A stretch of DNA of 47,551 nt, from positions 1 to 47,551 of the forward strand of contig JACFND010000017.1 in the NCBI GenBank assembly GCA_019455045.1, written 5' to 3'. This stretch comes from Flavobacteriia bacterium. Lineage in GTDB: Bacteria > Bacteroidota > Bacteroidia > Flavobacteriales > Weeksellaceae. Positions 44,901-47,551 of this stretch are shown in pieces (the first letter of the stretch is position 1; every line of letters begins with the position of its first letter). The position numbers were made by a program, and so were the translations under genes. The notes beneath the pieces are model-generated. The model worked only from the letters and a program-made list of their open reading frames with translations, was not told where the DNA came from and did not search any database.

Positions 44901-47551
44901 AGGCTTTTAAAAAAGAACACCACATCAACCGCTTATGGAGACACAAGGACTTCAGAGGAAAAATACACATATACCGGCAATCTGATAACCAAAACCGAGA
45001 CCAAGGGACATAATACGGATTATCTGACAGAAACAGTTCAATATGACGGATTCGGAAATGTAGTTCAGAAAACTACCTCTGCACCCGGTGTTTCTCAAAG
45101 AACTGTTTCCGATCAGTACGACAGCAGCGGAAGATTTGTAATCAAAAAAACAGACATCGACGGTCTGGAAACTCTTTTCTCATACAATAATCTGGGTCAG
45201 GTTTTGACAATAACCGATCCCTTTAACACTATTACCACCAATGAATACAACAGTTGGGGGATGCTCAAAAAGATGACGGTCGCCGGCGCATCAGATATTC
45301 CTTTAGTTACAAATTATGATTATTCCAGAAATACGGAAGGGCTGTTTACCGTCAAATCCGAAAACATACAAACTCAGGAATATTCCGTTACCCGTACCGA
45401 TGTGTTGGGCAGAACGATAAAAAATACAACTAAGGGTTTTGATACGGGTACTTTTATTACCAAAAAGACCGAATATGATTTTTTGGGTAGGGTAATCCGG
45501 GAAAGTGAGCCATATTTTGACAATGCAAATGGAACTAATTCTCCGACTCAGTGGAATACCGTTACTTATGACCACCTGAGCCGTCCAATCCAGCAAACTG
45601 CATTTACCGGAAAAATAACTGCCATTTCATATTCCGGTCTGTCTGTTACAACAACTGAGAACGGAAAATCCAAAACCATTACGAAAGATAAGATTGGCAA
45701 TGTCGTAACCGTCTCTGACAACGGTCAAGCCGTAAATTATGATTATTACGCCAATAATGAACTCAAATCCACATCTTATGGCAATCATACCGTCAGCATC
45801 GGCATTGACGGATGGGGAAGGAAAACTTCCATGCTGGATCCGTCCGTTAGTTCAACGGCATACACATACACCTATAATAATTATGGCGAAGTCCTGCAGG
45901 AGACAACCCCAAACGGGGTGACCGATTATACCTATACTTCTAACGGTAAAATTAATTCCAAAGAAATATCCGGTGATAATACTGCCATTTCGGTTACTTA
46001 CCAGTATGATGCAAAAGGATTAATTACTAATGAGCACGGCACTTCAAATAGTAAGACTTATTCTACTCAGTATTTCTACGATAATCTTTACCGTTTGAAT
46101 AAGAAGAAAGAGTGGTTGGGAGTTAATACAATTGAAAAAACATATACCTATGACTCTTTTGGCCGGATTTCAACCGAAAAAACGGATGTCGGCTGTTCCA
46201 CTTGTTTGGGCGAAGGAATGACAGCGAATTCATCTTTGGTGATAAAAAACAATTACAATACTTATAACGGAATACTCGACCATATAACCGACAACGCCAC
46301 CGGCGCCACCATCTGGAAACTGACCGGCACGAATGCACGAATGCAGACACTAACCGCGCAATTCGGAAATGGAGTAAACATTGCCAATACCTATGACAGC
46401 TACGGGTATATCAAATATATACGCCATACAAAAACAGGAATTACCGACCCGCTCTCACTCGATTATACCTTTAATGTTACAAAAGCGACACTCACCAACC
46501 GCAAGAACAATTTTTATAACTATACCGAAAACTTTACTTATGACAATTTTGACCGCTTGCTTTCATGGACTACCCCTGCAGGCGTTGCAACAAATACCTA
46601 TGAACCAGACGGGAGAATAAAAAACAGTTCCCAATTGGGCGGTTATAATTACAATGATCCCGGATCCCGATATAAGAAATCATCCGTTTTGCTGAATTCT
46701 AACGGAACAGGCTATTATACGCAGAGACAATTGCAGGAAGTAACCTATAATGCTTTCAAAAAACCTATACTCATCTCTGAGCAGGGAAGAGGAAGCATTG
46801 AATTTGAGTACGGTATATACGGTGTTCGGAATAAAACCGTCGAATGGCTGACCGATTCCCCGACCGGCAGCAACGCAGATGTTTTCAGAACCAAAATATA
46901 CAGCAGCGGCGGAATGGTCGAGATTGTTCTCAAAGGAGCTGAGTCAGAGCAACCGGATCAGGGTGGCGGAATTGGCATACAGGGAATGCCGACCGAGCCG
47001 TTTCTGCGGATATTCACTTACATAAACGGAAACGCATATTCTGCTCCGGCGGTATATGTGAAATCTTATTACGGTACAAAGACTTCCCCAACAACAGAAG
47101 CAGCATATTATTATTTGCACCGTGATTTTCAGGGAACGGTGATGGCTGTCAGCAACCAAAATGGGACTGTAACAGAAAGGCGGCATTTTGATGCCTGGGG
47201 AAATGTTTCCAAATACACGAACTCTTGGGGTGTAACCCAAACGGATCCGGATCTGACCGGCGGAGAATTTTTCTTTGACCGGGGCTATACCGGTCATGAA
47301 CATTTCTTCCGGGTGGGAATTATCCACATGAACGGCAGGATTTATGATCCGGTGCTGAAAGGATTTATGAGTCCCGATAACTTTGTGCAGGATCCGCAAA
47401 ACTCACAGAATTTCAACCGTTATGCCTATTGTCTGAACAATCCGCTGATGTACACTGACCCAAGTGGAGAAATCGCATTTGGTGTGGCGGTATTAATTGG
47501 CGTCGTGATATCGGCCGCAGTTTACACGGGGGTGTCACTGTACCAAGGCAA
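41925..47551 (+). CDS. Giant exported RHS/SpvB-like protein, probable polymorphic toxin (3' partial)
   Basis: The frame is open from the ATG at 41925-41927 to the window end, at least 1,875 codons. A signal peptide (MKKNILFLVVLLFIFQIAKSQ) is followed by an SpvB/TcB-like N-terminal domain, five to six FG-GAP/VCBS calcium-binding-type repeats (about 333-750; for example DFNGDGKTDLL), then YD repeats (about 1000-1740). The RHS-associated core (about 1790-1850) ends in NRYAYCLNNPLMYTDPSGE. The conserved DPSGE (Asp1845) marks the autocleavage site. A hydrophobic stretch follows, where the variable toxin domain normally begins; its type is outside the window. In other RHS systems the repeats form a shell around the toxin. 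Confidence 0.93.
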   Translation, partial: MKKNILFLVVLLFIFQIAKSQQYLTDTKGELTVNGIGAANYKVPIALPPGIKDVAPQIALMFDGSGSNGTAGYGWNIVGISSISRISTRIDLDGYIDGVDFDENDQYSLDGQRLIESSPLPPPLGFPPREYLTENYSNLKILAFGEYSYPGTSGTGPERFEVTFADGTQAFYGSTGNSRGITQWLIDKWIDPQGNAIEYEYTESNNVKLIKYIRWSKNVNISTGDPNEIEFVYKNRLRPETAYLQGVKTTNDKLLDYITVKSKGVLFKKYQLTHGQNELNYQTVSKIQEFNGNNEPANPITFGYGTSDEVFNNFVYYKSAAYNYLEEVSYTGDFDGNGKMDFIAKSSGYKLLLNSIDNNEWNPITVPTNGNLLIPPISTLKDGKMMQQHSVVLKTYNTATGPFSNSSIRENHKLYLKPQVLNINNNSFSENYTRTVSYPYLNYTIDSGRCMHIPGFDQFTGSPDTRFLEGDFNGDGISDYVLIGKYEIINYFIDPDPLGKPDPDCNPHYGYQNIKPYFINMNPLISDQDAVIKSNGINIDYNDKQFVIDFDGDGKSDIINIKSYGYYVVYTFTNPEYPETLASGTISEYNLSVDDNKQLVWGDFNGDGKTDLLIPKAKDSSDWTMYISKGNSFEEVSYNNFYLYQPFWEGAPSTVRRKLRQYRAVDLNKDGKSDFLVSEYESFNVGVNDRNGRGNIFLKPNRGPNSSGKITFGTDQETHIDSDYVYEDPIYLITGDFNKGFFDLVFLQGNEIWKGKYRKDQNIDSRLLSVSEVNGKIVSELTYNYLTPNAANGGLGDVNGTYYSSNTETYPFVEIKRMPELAVVTKQKVSALGKSKERQFKYYGLTNHSQGLGILGFKVIAQSSWVTEGIDVKIWNVDYYSPSLRGYPVGKWSFSGNNLNLITNPIDTELISRNSVTYFTLNLPDKRYVYLPQIKTEKDFLTGVTKTTNNEFDSYYNIKKSTLQVEGANASYVTNYTYSNNPGGNGTNYYVGRLLKKNTTSTAYGDTRTSEEKYTYTGNLITKTETKGHNTDYLTETVQYDGFGNVVQKTTSAPGVSQRTVSDQYDSSGRFVIKKTDIDGLETLFSYNNLGQVLTITDPFNTITTNEYNSWGMLKKMTVAGASDIPLVTNYDYSRNTEGLFTVKSENIQTQEYSVTRTDVLGRTIKNTTKGFDTGTFITKKTEYDFLGRVIRESEPYFDNANGTNSPTQWNTVTYDHLSRPIQQTAFTGKITAISYSGLSVTTTENGKSKTITKDKIGNVVTVSDNGQAVNYDYYANNELKSTSYGNHTVSIGIDGWGRKTSMLDPSVSSTAYTYTYNNYGEVLQETTPNGVTDYTYTSNGKINSKEISGDNTAISVTYQYDAKGLITNEHGTSNSKTYSTQYFYDNLYRLNKKKEWLGVNTIEKTYTYDSFGRISTEKTDVGCSTCLGEGMTANSSLVIKNNYNTYNGILDHITDNATGATIWKLTGTNARMQTLTAQFGNGVNIANTYDSYGYIKYIRHTKTGITDPLSLDYTFNVTKATLTNRKNNFYNYTENFTYDNFDRLLSWTTPAGVATNTYEPDGRIKNSSQLGGYNYNDPGSRYKKSSVLLNSNGTGYYTQRQLQEVTYNAFKKPILISEQGRGSIEFEYGIYGVRNKTVEWLTDSPTGSNADVFRTKIYSSGGMVEIVLKGAESEQPDQGGGIGIQGMPTEPFLRIFTYINGNAYSAPAVYVKSYYGTKTSPTTEAAYYYLHRDFQGTVMAVSNQNGTVTERRHFDAWGNVSKYTNSWGVTQTDPDLTGGEFFFDRGYTGHEHFFRVGIIHMNGRIYDPVLKGFMSPDNFVQDPQNSQNFNRYAYCLNNPLMYTDPSGEIAFGVAVLIGVVISAAVYTGVSLYQG

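Overview
The window looks like chromosome from a flavobacterium of the Chryseobacterium/Elizabethkingia type (Bacteroidetes). This rests on sequence features: AT-rich intergenic DNA; starts without evident Shine-Dalgarno sequences; several TTTG / TAnnTTTG promoters; signal peptides ending in AQ or GQ; a type IX secretion (T9SS) sorting domain; a PafA-type phosphatase; and a peroxiredoxin-thioredoxin-DUF6952 cluster. The genus is an inference. I saw no rRNA, tRNA, IS element or CRISPR array.

Layout. 1-8.5 kb: the end of a TPR/AraC-type membrane regulator, a small exported protein, formate-THF ligase (fhs), a GH25 lysozyme lipoprotein with no normal start codon, an HdeD-like membrane protein, a CPBP protease, a methyltransferase, a lipoprotein and a DUF4184 membrane protein. 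8.7-13.1 kb: cyanophycin synthetase (cphA) and, divergently, the SelO AMPylator. 13.1-27.2 kb: an island of exported proteases (see below). 27.5-31.0 kb: a probable copper-acquisition operon (Cys-rich membrane protein, Met/His-rich lipoprotein, OprC-like TonB receptor with a CxxxM motif). 31.1-34.3 kb: aminotransferase, cyanophycinase and isoaspartyl peptidase, which together with cphA would make, store and degrade cyanophycin. 34.4-35.6 kb: peroxiredoxin, thioredoxin and DUF6952. 35.7-41.2 kb: nicotinate phosphoribosyltransferase, PafA-like phosphatase, FMN-binding glutamate synthase-like protein and a GreA/GreB-type factor. 41.4 kb to the end: a small T9SS-sorted protein followed by a very large exported RHS/SpvB-like protein. 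That protein runs off the window just after the RHS core, where a variable C-terminal domain should begin.

The most unusual part is 13.1-27.2 kb. Seven genes encode a trypsin/HtrA-like PDZ protease, a metacaspase-like caspase with a DUF4384-like tail, a TPR-CHAT protease, a 1,475-residue beta-propeller caspase, a small exported protein with three regularly spaced Arg-Gly sites, a CHASE2-like membrane sensor and an exported partner. All except the CHASE2-like protein start with signal peptides and all four proteases keep their catalytic residues. This suggests a protease network on the periplasmic or cell-surface side of the envelope, unlike the cytoplasmic caspase/CHAT immune systems usually described. 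The island sits between cphA and cphB/iaaA, separating genes of one pathway.
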